Counted from the first letter of the stretch, positions 7,844 to 15,950 are shown. The stretch is DNA of 20,494 bases from CAZHOV01 sp964534315 (GCA_964534315.1 CAZHOV010000107.1:1-20494); one strand, 5' to 3'. Numbers and translations: made by a program. The notes: generated by a model not told the origin, from the letters alone.

Positions 7844-9121
7844 ATGGTCATCAAAATGATTTCACTCATCCTGGGAGGGGGAGTCGGTTCCCGTCTTTAT
7901 CCACTTACGAAAGACCGTTCCAAGCCTGCAGTACCGATAGGAGGTAAATATCGATTAATAGATATCCCTATTTCCAACTGTTTAAATTCTGGTGTTCGTA
8001 GGATGTTTGTGCTTACCCAGTTCAATTCTGCCTCCCTAAACCAGCACATAAAAAACACCTACAATTTTGATTTATTCAGTAAGGGCTTTGCAGATATTCT
8101 TGCTGCTGAACAAACTCCTTCAAGCGATAAGTGGTTTCAGGGAACTGCTGATGCGGTGCGTCAATCGATGCATCATGTTGGGAATCACGACTATGATTAT
8201 CTCCTTATTTTATCGGGCGATCAGTTGTATCAGATGAACTTTGAGGAACTAGCCAAGTACCATATCGAAAAGAATGCAGATATTACCATTGCTACTATTC
8301 CTGTTTCTGATAAAGATGCTCCAGGATTTGGAATTATGAAAGTAAATAACGGGTATATTGAGAAATTTATCGAAAAGCCCAAAAAAGAAATATTACCCGA
8401 CTGGGAATCGGATGTTTCGCCTGAGAATAGAGAAAAAGGTAATTTATATTTGGCGTCTATGGGAATTTATATTTTTACCAAGGCTGCCATAAACCGGTTA
8501 TTCGACGAATATTCGGATGCGATTGATTTTGGTAAAGAGATTATTCCGAATGCCATTCAAAGCAATTATCGCGTGGCTAGTTATGAGTTTGGAGGATACT
8601 GGACGGATATCGGGACGATCACCTCTTTTTATGAAGCCAATATTGAATTAACAGATTCAATTCCTCGGTTTAATCTGTTTGATAATGATAATGTTGTATA
8701 CACGAGACCTCGTATGCTGGCACCTTCAAAGGTATTCGGGACGCAGTTCAATTATTCGGTTGTTGCGGAGGGGGGGATTATCCATGCGGCGAAGATTGAG
8801 CGCTCTGTGATTGGTATTCGATCGAGAATTGGCGAAAATACCGAAATAAGTCATTCCATCATTATGGGGAATGATTATTTCCAGACCCTTCAGGAAATTA
8901 TCGAGACGGAGAAGGATGAAATTCCATTGGGTATAGGCAGAAATTGTGTGATTAGGCAAGCTATTGTTGACAAGGATTGCAGAATTGGCAATAATGTAAA
9001 GATTATTGGAGACGATTCACTTGAAGATACGGAAACCGAAAATTATTGTATTCGGGGGGGAATTGTAGTTATGAAGAAGGGGGCAATTGTGCCTGACGGT
9101 ACCGTTATTGGAAAAGAGTAA
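7844..9121 (+). CDS. glgC: Glucose-1-phosphate adenylyltransferase
   Basis: A 425-residue enzyme that makes ADP-glucose from glucose-1-phosphate and ATP, the committed step of glycogen synthesis and the substrate supply for GlgA. The N-terminal nucleotidyltransferase domain has LGGGVGSRLYPLTKDRSKPAVPIGG and RLIDIPISN. SGDQLYQM is the metal-binding segment (E. coli has GDH). FIEKPKK and GGYWTDIGT complete the active site. The C-terminal quarter (VIGIRSRIGENTEISHSIIMG onward) is a left-handed beta-helix with hexapeptide repeats, typical of the oligomerising allosteric domain. It starts 5 bp after glgA; the alternative in-frame ATG at 7856 is closer to the conserved core and is also possible. 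Confidence 0.96.
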   Translation: MVIKMISLILGGGVGSRLYPLTKDRSKPAVPIGGKYRLIDIPISNCLNSGVRRMFVLTQFNSASLNQHIKNTYNFDLFSKGFADILAAEQTPSSDKWFQGTADAVRQSMHHVGNHDYDYLLILSGDQLYQMNFEELAKYHIEKNADITIATIPVSDKDAPGFGIMKVNNGYIEKFIEKPKKEILPDWESDVSPENREKGNLYLASMGIYIFTKAAINRLFDEYSDAIDFGKEIIPNAIQSNYRVASYEFGGYWTDIGTITSFYEANIELTDSIPRFNLFDNDNVVYTRPRMLAPSKVFGTQFNYSVVAEGGIIHAAKIERSVIGIRSRIGENTEISHSIIMGNDYFQTLQEIIETEKDEIPLGIGRNCVIRQAIVDKDCRIGNNVKIIGDDSLEDTETENYCIRGGIVVMKKGAIVPDGTVIGKE

Positions 9122-9161
9122 ATACCAACTATTAATCAGTTAGCCAACAGGAAGTTTGCAT

Positions 9162-10376
9162 ATGGAACGACCCACAACTTTTTTATGTCTCTCTTGCGAA
9201 TTAAAGGGAGTAGAGTTGATCAAGTCTCTTAAACTGGAAGGCAATCTTGTTTATTTAGTCACCTCAGAAGCATTAAGGGATGCGGCATGGCCCCGGGAGG
9301 CAATAGATGAGATTTTCTACGTTCAAGAGTCGAAGCATTGTATATGGAATATGGAAGACGTTATCGACGGGCTTGGCCATTTTATGCGTACGCATAGAGT
9401 GGATCGCGTTATTGCTATTGATGATTTTGACGTAGAAAAAGGAGCTTTACTGAGGGAAACCTTCAGAATTCCCGGCATGGGTCAGACTACTGTCCGCCAT
9501 TTTCGAGATAAACTGGCAATGCGTATGAAGGCTTTTGAACAGGGAATATTGGTGCCTCGATTTAGTGCTTTATTTAATGATGATGCCATCAATGAATTTT
9601 TAGAAACCACCCCTGCGCCCTGGATTATCAAGCCCAGGGCGGAGGCTGCTGCTGCCGGATTAACTAAGGTAGGGACAAAAGAAGAATGTTGGGAAACTTT
9701 ACATAACTTAGGAGGTGAGCGCCACCAATTTTTGATTGAACAGTTCAAACCGGGGGATGTATTTCATGTAGATTCCATAACGTATGACGGAAAGACGTTA
9801 TTCTCCAGGGTTTCCAAATATATGAATACTCCTTTTGAGGTGGCACATGGGGGTGGGATTTTCAGATCGAGAATTGAGAAGTTTGGCTCCAAAGACGAGA
9901 AGGCATTACAAAAACTTAACGCTCAGCTACTAAAGGCTTTCGGAATGGTTTCCGGAGTTTCTCATACAGAATTCATCAAAAATCACGAAGACGGGAAATT
10001 TTACTTTTTAGAGACCTCCTTCCGCGTAGGGGGAGCGCATTTGTCGGAGATGGTAGAGATGTCTTCAGGTATTAATTTGTGGAGCGAATGGGGGCGGGTA
10101 GAGACGGCCGTTGCCAGGAATCAGCCTTACGAATTGCCACCTGTAAGAGATGATTACTCCGGGATTGTCATTTCTTTAACCAAAGATAAAACGCCGGATA
10201 TATCTTCATTTCAGGACTCGGAGATTGTCTGGCTCTTAAAGAAAGACTATCATATTGGTTTTATTGTAAAAGCAGATAACCAGGAGCGGGTTGAAGAATT
10301 ACTTGATCAATATGCCGAGCGCATCTACAATGAATTTCACGCCAGCCATCCGGCGAGGAAGACTTTTCATGAATAA
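9162..10376 (+). CDS. ATP-grasp domain protein, function unknown
   Basis: The protein has 404 residues from the ATG at 9162; an in-frame TTG at 9156 is less likely because an AGGAAG sequence sits at good spacing before the ATG. Residues 1-100 look like a pre-ATP-grasp Rossmann region. The nucleotide-binding part contains RDKLAMRMKAFEQGI (K117), PWIIKPRAEAAAAG (K158) and FLIEQFKPG (E193). Metal-binding and catalytic features are HTEF (E270) and FLETSFRVGG (E284, R288). The arrangement resembles carboxylate-amine or carboxylate-thiol ligases of the carbamoyl-phosphate-synthase/biotin-carboxylase type. It begins 40 bp after glgC on the same strand, which suggests an operon with the glycogen genes. 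The substrate cannot be deduced. Confidence 0.85.
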   Translation: MERPTTFLCLSCELKGVELIKSLKLEGNLVYLVTSEALRDAAWPREAIDEIFYVQESKHCIWNMEDVIDGLGHFMRTHRVDRVIAIDDFDVEKGALLRETFRIPGMGQTTVRHFRDKLAMRMKAFEQGILVPRFSALFNDDAINEFLETTPAPWIIKPRAEAAAAGLTKVGTKEECWETLHNLGGERHQFLIEQFKPGDVFHVDSITYDGKTLFSRVSKYMNTPFEVAHGGGIFRSRIEKFGSKDEKALQKLNAQLLKAFGMVSGVSHTEFIKNHEDGKFYFLETSFRVGGAHLSEMVEMSSGINLWSEWGRVETAVARNQPYELPPVRDDYSGIVISLTKDKTPDISSFQDSEIVWLLKKDYHIGFIVKADNQERVEELLDQYAERIYNEFHASHPARKTFHE

Positions 10377-10381
10377 TGGCA

Positions 10382-10933
10382 TTAATTTCCGGTAAGAGAT
10401 GCTGTCTCTATACCCAGATATTCAAGTGTTTTAATATCTAACTGTCCAAACGGGATACCTTTATTTCGTTGATAATTGACCAATGCCTTTTTGGTTTGTG
10501 GGGTAAAGATGCCTGTGATTTCTCCTTTATAGAGGTTTTTTTCTTTTAATCTTTTTTGAAGCAAGGTAACCAGCGGTTTGGAAGCAAATCCGTTGCAGAT
10601 CACATCTACCCATACCATTTGCCCTCCTTTTCGGATCTGTTGAGTAATGGTAAAATTTTGGAGTACATAGTATTTGGTTGCGGTGGTATCGGTGACGATA
10701 TGGATGTCTGTTTTTCTCCCGGCGATGAGTTCGAGATAAACAGTTTTCACATAGGGTGCTGATAAATCAGAACCTACATAAACCGGATAAGTTATTTTTT
10801 CGGTTTTTGTGATTTGCGGTTGTACCGCTTGCGCTTGACAGCCTTCGAGTATGGCCTGGGCGGACAGGTCTGTGGGCATACTGCCGAACAGACCGTACAG
10901 TAGGCACAGCTTAAAGAGTGCTTGTAATTTCAT
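10382..10933 (-). CDS. Exported protein with C-terminal peptidoglycan-binding domain
   Basis: This 183-residue protein has a signal peptide (roughly residues 1-25, ending near DLSAQA) and a central region of unknown fold with several predicted strands. The C-terminus (about 118-175) matches the PG_binding_1 type: PLVTLLQKRLKEKNLYKG, GIFTPQTKKALVNYQRNKG and LDIKTLEYLGI. No catalytic domain is visible, so it probably anchors to or senses peptidoglycan in the periplasm. It is convergent with the ATP-grasp gene, with 5 bp between the stop codons. The C-terminal domain call is good; the overall function is unknown. Confidence 0.8.
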   Translation of the reverse strand: MKLQALFKLCLLYGLFGSMPTDLSAQAILEGCQAQAVQPQITKTEKITYPVYVGSDLSAPYVKTVYLELIAGRKTDIHIVTDTTATKYYVLQNFTITQQIRKGGQMVWVDVICNGFASKPLVTLLQKRLKEKNLYKGEITGIFTPQTKKALVNYQRNKGIPFGQLDIKTLEYLGIETASLTGN

Positions 10934-11073
10934 AGTTGTAGATGTCTAAAAAGTGTTTTTGTTACCCTTTAGGAATTTTGAACGGTTTGGGTGGTGGTAA
11001 GCGCAAGTTTTGGATAAAGGTCCAGTTGTTTATAGAGGGACTGTTCTGTTCATTAAAGTTTTGAGAGGGAAAA

Positions 11074-11766
11074 TCAATAATCATGAACATTGATCGCTTC
11101 AAAAGAAGTGACCGTTTTATGTTGATCAGAGGGTGCTGTTCCGGGTCTGACCAGTTGTATTGTATTCATATCCGCAGCCTGGGCGGCGTCCAGTTCTGCT
11201 TCTACGTCTGATAAAAAAAGTATTTCACCTGCGGGAATAGCTAAAGTTTTTTGAATATTCTGATAGGATTGGACTTCTTTTTTATGGCCAATTTTAGTAT
11301 CAAAAAAAGCGGACAAGTAAGGGGAGACGTCACCCTCCTCAGAATAGCCAAATAAAAGTTTTTGTGCGTCAACAGAGCCTGAGGAGTAAATACCTAATTG
11401 AATGCCCTGCTCCTTCCATTGCTTCCATACCGGGAGTACATCAGGGTAGAGGTGTCCTTGGTATTGGGCGGTTTCGTATCCATGCTTCCAGATATAGCCT
11501 TGTAGCGTTTTTAGGGCGGTGTGTTTTCGGTCGGTTTCTATCCAGTGTAGTAGCCTTTTAATAGCTTCTTGATTAGAGATGGCTTGTTGTTGTTCTTCGA
11601 GAACCGTATTTTTTACTTCATCAAGAATTTCGATGATCTTTGGTTCATGCATATGGTTTCGGACGAAATCTTCCAGATGTTCCGAAGCGTAGGGGAACAA
11701 GATCTTTTTCACAAAATCAATAGAAGTAGTCGTTCCCTCGATATCCATAAGCACAAATCGGATCAT
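11074..11766 (-). CDS. mtnC: Acireductone synthase (enolase-phosphatase E1)
   Basis: A 230-residue HAD-superfamily enzyme of the methionine salvage pathway. It converts 2,3-diketo-5-methylthiopentyl-1-phosphate to acireductone by enolisation and dephosphorylation. The HAD nucleophile motif is the family-specific DIEGTTTSIDFV near the N-terminus, motif II is IYSSGSVDAQK, and FLSDVEAELDAAQAADM forms the acidic motif. Length fits the single-domain bacterial MtnC. The start codon overlaps the mtnD stop by 1 base (TAATG), so translation is probably coupled to mtnD. It is the last gene of the mtnB-mtnD-mtnC run. Confidence 0.95.
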   Translation of the reverse strand: MIRFVLMDIEGTTTSIDFVKKILFPYASEHLEDFVRNHMHEPKIIEILDEVKNTVLEEQQQAISNQEAIKRLLHWIETDRKHTALKTLQGYIWKHGYETAQYQGHLYPDVLPVWKQWKEQGIQLGIYSSGSVDAQKLLFGYSEEGDVSPYLSAFFDTKIGHKKEVQSYQNIQKTLAIPAGEILFLSDVEAELDAAQAADMNTIQLVRPGTAPSDQHKTVTSFEAINVHDY

Positions 11767-12302
11767 TAGGCTAGGTTTAGTTTATTGTACTGTTCATCGA
11801 TCCCCGATTCGGTATAGTGTGGTACCCAGCCAGATTGGTCAATAAATACCCGAATAGCTTTGACGAAGCATTTAGGGCCGAAGTCGAACCAGTGTTTGGT
11901 ATTGGCTGGTACCGAGATAAGGTCCCCTTGTTGGCAAGTGACGCAAAATACCGGGTTGTTACCTTCCATATTGAACCAGAACATGCCTTCTCCATCTACA
12001 AAGAAGCGGACTTCATCTTCGGAGTGTGTATGTTCGGTGAGGAATTTGGTCTTTACCGCATCTATATTGGGCGTATTGGGGTTAACACTGATGACATCGG
12101 CCGTTTTATAGCCATTAGCCTCCATATAGGGTTTTAGAACGTGCTTATAAGCTTCGAGGATTGTATCTTGATCGGCATCGTCATCAAATTCTACAGCTGC
12201 TTCCCACTGGTCATAGAGCACGCCTCTTTCAGAGAGGAAGTTTTTAATCTCTTGAGCATCAGTTATTTTTTTGTCTTGATCAGGGATGTGCAATATTGCC
12301 AT
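11766..12302 (-). CDS. mtnD: Acireductone dioxygenase
   Basis: A 178-residue cupin metalloenzyme that oxidises acireductone, giving the 2-oxo-acid precursor of methionine plus formate (Fe form), or CO and methylthiopropionate (Ni form). The metal ligands are all visible: H91 and H93 in TEHTHSEDEVRFF, E97, and H137 in VPANTKHWFDFG. Length and sequence match the family throughout. It acts on the product of MtnC, whose gene overlaps its stop codon by 1 bp, and follows mtnB after an 81-bp gap. Which metal is used in vivo cannot be read from sequence. Confidence 0.96.
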   Translation of the reverse strand: MAILHIPDQDKKITDAQEIKNFLSERGVLYDQWEAAVEFDDDADQDTILEAYKHVLKPYMEANGYKTADVISVNPNTPNIDAVKTKFLTEHTHSEDEVRFFVDGEGMFWFNMEGNNPVFCVTCQQGDLISVPANTKHWFDFGPKCFVKAIRVFIDQSGWVPHYTESGIDEQYNKLNLA

Positions 12303-12383
12303 AATGGTAGTTTATTTTTGCGATCGAATATATGTAATTTTTATTTATGTGGCAAACTTAAATCGGTTGTAGGATGATTTAAT

Positions 12384-13016
12384 TTAAAAAGATGAATTCA
12401 TTCTGTTAATTCGGTAGTAGCATTCAAATAGAAATTCGAGTACCTCTACATGTCGTTTAGCTTCGGCGACGGTACTACCCCAGGTGTACATTCCGTGGCC
12501 GGCAAGTAGGAATGCCCGCATGTCTGGGTGGTTTGCCCAGTACGAGGTGATTTCTGCGACCAGTGCTTCCATGTGTTGGGAATTATGGAAGACCGGGATA
12601 GTAATTGAGGTGTCGTGGGTTTTGATTCCATTTAGTCCTTTTAGCATTTCAAAGCCTTCCAGTTTGAGGAAATGGTCGTGTTTGCGAAGAGTAGATACGA
12701 CCGTATTAAAAACGGAATGGGTGTGTAGGACGACGCCCAGATGGGGTAGGTGTTTATAGATCATAGCATGGAGGAGCGTTTCGGCAGATGGTTTGCGAGG
12801 ATCGTCAATGGGTTTTCCGAGAAGATCGACGATCATGAGATCTTGGCTTTGAAATGCTCCTTTTTCGATGCCGGAGGCGGAGATATGGAATTGTTTTTCG
12901 TGGGGTAGGTGAAAAGAGTAGTTGGAGCTGGTAGCAGGAGCCCATCCCTTGTTATGGAGAAAGTGGATACAATGGACTAAGTCGGTTTTGAGTGTATTGA
13001 TTTTTTCTTGTGTCAT
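12384..13016 (-). CDS. mtnB: Methylthioribulose-1-phosphate dehydratase
   Basis: A 210-residue class II aldolase/adducin-family enzyme that dehydrates 5-methylthioribulose-1-phosphate, producing the substrate of MtnC. Visible motifs are NYSFHLP, GVVLHTHSVFNTV (zinc ligands H98 and H100), the conserved E120 in LEGFEMLKG, and LLAGHGMYTWG (third ligand H174). Operon order is mtnB-mtnD-mtnC; no mtnA, mtnK, mtnN or mtnP is present in the window. Only 19 bp separate its start codon from a copy of the RAYT-flanking hairpin element, so its native promoter region may have been altered by that insertion. A class II aldolase with another substrate is possible in general, but the neighbours make MtnB very likely. 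Confidence 0.93.
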   Translation of the reverse strand: MTQEKINTLKTDLVHCIHFLHNKGWAPATSSNYSFHLPHEKQFHISASGIEKGAFQSQDLMIVDLLGKPIDDPRKPSAETLLHAMIYKHLPHLGVVLHTHSVFNTVVSTLRKHDHFLKLEGFEMLKGLNGIKTHDTSITIPVFHNSQHMEALVAEITSYWANHPDMRAFLLAGHGMYTWGSTVAEAKRHVEVLEFLFECYYRINRMNSSF

Positions 13017-13035
13017 GGTGGTTGGGTTTTGTGCG

Positions 13036-13083
13036 AATTAGGTGTGGCACATCTATAGGTGTGCCACACCTATAGGTGGGGCA
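13036..13083 (-). repeat. RAYT-flanking hairpin element, copy 1
   Basis: This 48-bp element is the exact reverse complement of copy 2 at 13758-13805 and lies 3 bp beyond the RAYT stop codon. On the plus strand TAGGTGTGGCAC (13039-13050) pairs perfectly with GTGCCACACCTA (13061-13072), followed by a third, imperfect arm TAGGTGGGGCA (13073-13083). An alternative hairpin has stem CTATAGGTGT (13053-13062) with its complement at 13066-13075 and loop GCC. It resembles REP/BIME sequences mobilised by RAYT proteins. It could also act as a terminator-like structure for the RAYT transcript or in the mtnB leader. Confidence 0.95.
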
Positions 13084-13086
13084 TAT

Positions 13087-13662
13087 TTAAGGCCAAAGTT
13101 GCAAATCTTTTGCCAACTTAAGGTTACAAATGGAATTTTTATTTTTTTCGTAGTAATCATTTGCCGATGAAAATTCCCAATGCTCGGCAGTCTTAACTAA
13201 TTCCGCTTTGACTGGGTTTTGGTGTATATATTCAAAACACTTTTTTGGATATGGCGATGTCGGAAGGAAAGAAAATTCCTCTTTCTCGCCCTTTCTGGTG
13301 CGAAATTCATTAATCCAGCCATTCTTCGATTTCGTATTTTGTCTAAAGAGAGACCCCGTTCGCTTTTCCTGATTATTGATTGCTTTTGTATAACTACTTA
13401 AAAGTATACCGATAGAATAACTTAGATTTTGTTGCTTTTGAGGGGACTTAGTTTCTTTAAAATGACAACCAGATTCATTGGGGTACAGAAGCCAATGAAA
13501 ATGATTGGGCATTAAACAGAAACAAAGTAACTCCGCGTTTGGGAGCAGATATTTTTTCATTTTGCCAATAAAATAATGATAATTCTGAGGGGTAAAAAAT
13601 ATTTTTTGCTTATTGTTACCTTGATTATAGACGTGATAGATTTGGTTTGGCTCAAATTTCAT
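13087..13662 (-). CDS. REP-associated tyrosine transposase (RAYT, Y1/HUH family)
   Basis: A 191-residue IS200-like Y1 transposase domain protein. The N-terminus IYHVYNQGNNKQKIFF and the MPNHFHWLLYP segment with the HUH motif H54-F55-H56 are diagnostic. The catalytic tyrosine is probably Y91 in SSYTKAINNQEKRTGSLFRQ, and the C-terminal YIHQNPVKAELV...WEFSSANDYY is the conserved RAYT tail. All catalytic residues are present, so the gene looks intact. It is more A+T-rich and lysine-rich than its neighbours, which suits a mobile origin. It is bracketed by two perfect inverted copies of a 45-48-bp palindromic element (13036-13083 and 13758-13805), the expected arrangement for RAYTs and their REP sequences. 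RAYTs nick and join single-stranded hairpin DNA; activity here is inferred. Confidence 0.93.
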   Translation of the reverse strand: MKFEPNQIYHVYNQGNNKQKIFFTPQNYHYFIGKMKKYLLPNAELLCFCLMPNHFHWLLYPNESGCHFKETKSPQKQQNLSYSIGILLSSYTKAINNQEKRTGSLFRQNTKSKNGWINEFRTRKGEKEEFSFLPTSPYPKKCFEYIHQNPVKAELVKTAEHWEFSSANDYYEKNKNSICNLKLAKDLQLWP

Positions 13663-13754
13663 GATAAAATTAGTTTTAGTTTGATTAATTAATAGCCTTC
13701 ATATATAGAGTAACTTAAAAATCAAAAAGGTCACAAGGTTTCGCTTATTTTTTT

Positions 13755-13805
13755 TCGTGCCCCACCTATAGGTGTGGCACACCTATAGATGTGCCACACC
13801 TAATT
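13755..13805 (+). repeat. RAYT-flanking hairpin element, copy 2
   Basis: The 48 bp at 13758-13805 are the perfect inverted partner of copy 1. The stretch 13755-13803 (49 bp) is identical to copy 3 at 18255-18303. It reads TGCCCCACCTA, then the palindrome TAGGTGT-GGC-ACACCTA, then TAGATGTGCCACACCTA. It sits 92 bp upstream of the RAYT start codon and 9 bp downstream of the recQ stop codon. In this place it could also serve as a 3'-end hairpin for the recQ transcript. Confidence 0.95.
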
Positions 13806-13814
13806 GTCAACCAA

Positions 13815-15950
13815 TCACACTTCCCCCGCCTTCCGCAAATATGCCAGTGCTAAACGAATTTCATGATAGGGGACCTCCTCGTTCAATCGCTCATAAATGG
13901 GTTTTAATTTTATCGGACGATCAATGCCGGGTAGGATTTGCCGAACCAACTGAATGGTGGATTTTGACACAAATTTGTAAAGGTCGATGGGCTCGTTATT
14001 TTCATACAGGTATATGATATGACTATAAATGGTTTTGACCTGAACTTCCCGCTGATTGGCAATGGCCTCTACTGAAAGGCCGGCCTGGAGTAAATGTAAG
14101 GTCTCTAAATAAGTAGCTCCGGTAACTTTCAACCCCTGACTAGCCTGCTCCCTCAGGTGTTCTTTGATGGCTGTGGCAAATGGCCCTCCATATTCGCGCA
14201 TCTTTTGCTCTCCTACTCCAGTAATGCCCCTCATATCAGCATCGGTAATGGGCTGTTCGGCAGCCATCTCCTGAAGAGTGGCATCTGAGAATACAATGTA
14301 GGGGGGCACCCCTTTTTTTCTGGATATTTCTAAACGAAGCTTTCGAAGCCGTTCGAATAATCCCTCTGAAACGATTTCTTTCTGTGTTTTTTTTCGCACA
14401 GGCTCCCGCTGCTCCTTCGCCTTTTTGGCAGACAAAAACTGAACGAGCTCCACTTTCTTGTCCTTAAATAAAATGTGATCTCCTGCCACCGTCTTTTTTA
14501 AACATTGATGATCATCATAGGCTACTTCAATGATCCCTTTATTGATGAGTTGTGTGAGATAGTATTTCCAGGCTGCCTGACTGAGATCTCTGCCAGCTCC
14601 AAACGTTTTTATTTTATCCAGTCCCCGAGAGATAATTTCTTTCCTTCCTGATCCCCGTAATACATCGATCAATAGATTCATACCCACTTTTTCTTTCAAC
14701 CTTACCATAGCCGACAAAGCCTTCTGGGCAATTACAGTAGCATCGAAATATTGCGGTGGAGACTGGCAAATATCACAATTTCCGCAAGCACCCTCATAAG
14801 GCTCATTGAAGTAATTTAACAAGATTTGACGCCGACAAATCAACGCTTCGGCATATTGCTGCATCCGCTCCAATTTGGTTAGTTGGATTTCGGTATTATC
14901 ACTTTCATTTTTACCAAGGATCTCTCTTAAAACCATTACGTCATAAAAACTGTAAAAAAGTAAGGTATCTGCCGGCGCTCCATCCCTACCTGCTCTTCCG
15001 ATTTCCTGGTAAAAACTTTCGATATTTTTAGGCAGGTTGTAATGAATCACCCACCGCACATTCGACTTGTCAATCCCCATACCAAAGGCAATCGTTGCAC
15101 AAACAACGGTAATCTTATCATTGAGAAAATCTTCCTGTACTTTACTGCGGTCTCTGCTCACCATACCGGCATGGTAAAAGTCAGCCTTAATCCCCCTGGC
15201 CAATAATTTGGCGGCAACCTGCTCTGTACTTTTTCGACTCAGGCAGTAGATAATACCGGGCTGTTTCTTGCGATCTTTTAAAAAATCGACAATCTGCTGG
15301 AGTTTCTGCTGCCCGGGACGAACCGTCAAACTCAAATTAGGACGGTCAAAGGAAGCAATAAATTGCTGCGGAAAATCCAGCCCTAGTTGATCGATGATAT
15401 CATGCCGGGTGATCTTATCAGCCGTGGCCGTAAGCGCGACCACCGGAACCTGAGGGAATTGTTTTTTCAGGAATTTCAACTGGGCATACTCCGGCCTGAA
15501 ATCATGCCCCCAGGCAGAAATACAATGAGCTTCATCAATAGCAAACAAATTGATCTTACTCCGTTTGAGTAACGGCAAAAAGCCCTGAGAGGTCAGCTTT
15601 TCAGGAGATACGTAAATAAGATCCAACGCACCATTAAAAAGATCATTTTCGACAACCTGCTGCTCCCTGGACGGCTGGCTGCTGTTAATAAATGCAGCAG
15701 CAATACCATTCGCTTTCAAAGCTTCTACCTGGTCTTTCATCAAAGAGATCAAGGGGGAAACGACCAAGCAAGTGCCAGGCATCGTAATGCCCGGTATCTG
15801 ATAACAAATAGACTTACCTCCTCCCGTCGGCATGATCACAAGAGCATCTTTCCCTTCATAAATGGATTCAATGATCTCTGCCTGATTGGGCCTGAAATGG
15901 TCATATCCAAAATATTTCTGTAATGCATTTTTGGCTTCCTGAAAATTCAT
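13815..15950 (-). CDS. recQ: ATP-dependent DNA helicase RecQ
   Basis: A 711-residue 3'-5' DNA helicase of recombination and fork repair. Motif I is PTGGGKS (41-47), motif II is DEAH (139-142) with the RecQ aromatic loop AHCISAWGHDFRPEY, and motif VI is QEIGRAGRDG. The zinc site comprises C372, C389, C392 and C395, followed by the RQC winged helix (about 400-510). An HRDC domain spans roughly 525-600 (LFERLRKLRLEISRKKGVPPY...MRGITGVGEQKMREYG). The final ~95 residues (YLETLHLLQAGLSVEAIANQREVQVKTIYSHIIYL...) form an extra helix-turn-helix domain seen in some bacterial RecQ proteins and absent from E. coli RecQ (about 610 residues). The gene is complete and has no operon partner. Confidence 0.97.
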   Translation of the reverse strand: MNFQEAKNALQKYFGYDHFRPNQAEIIESIYEGKDALVIMPTGGGKSICYQIPGITMPGTCLVVSPLISLMKDQVEALKANGIAAAFINSSQPSREQQVVENDLFNGALDLIYVSPEKLTSQGFLPLLKRSKINLFAIDEAHCISAWGHDFRPEYAQLKFLKKQFPQVPVVALTATADKITRHDIIDQLGLDFPQQFIASFDRPNLSLTVRPGQQKLQQIVDFLKDRKKQPGIIYCLSRKSTEQVAAKLLARGIKADFYHAGMVSRDRSKVQEDFLNDKITVVCATIAFGMGIDKSNVRWVIHYNLPKNIESFYQEIGRAGRDGAPADTLLFYSFYDVMVLREILGKNESDNTEIQLTKLERMQQYAEALICRRQILLNYFNEPYEGACGNCDICQSPPQYFDATVIAQKALSAMVRLKEKVGMNLLIDVLRGSGRKEIISRGLDKIKTFGAGRDLSQAAWKYYLTQLINKGIIEVAYDDHQCLKKTVAGDHILFKDKKVELVQFLSAKKAKEQREPVRKKTQKEIVSEGLFERLRKLRLEISRKKGVPPYIVFSDATLQEMAAEQPITDADMRGITGVGEQKMREYGGPFATAIKEHLREQASQGLKVTGATYLETLHLLQAGLSVEAIANQREVQVKTIYSHIIYLYENNEPIDLYKFVSKSTIQLVRQILPGIDRPIKLKPIYERLNEEVPYHEIRLALAYLRKAGEV

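Noticed and set aside
11817..12137. 106-codon plus-strand frame opposite mtnD
   Set aside because: Antisense shadow of mtnD, which has all its metal ligands.
13772..14017. Plus-strand reading frame beginning MWHTYRCATP, matched by another at 18272-18481
   Set aside because: The shared N-terminal residues are only the translated hairpin element (copies 2 and 3). The remainder of each lies antisense to recQ or the secreted-protein gene.
13087..15950. Functional pairing of the RAYT with the adjacent recQ helicase
   Set aside because: HUH transposases may need host helicases, but recQ is a housekeeping gene and lies outside the inverted elements, so adjacency is most simply an insertion site.
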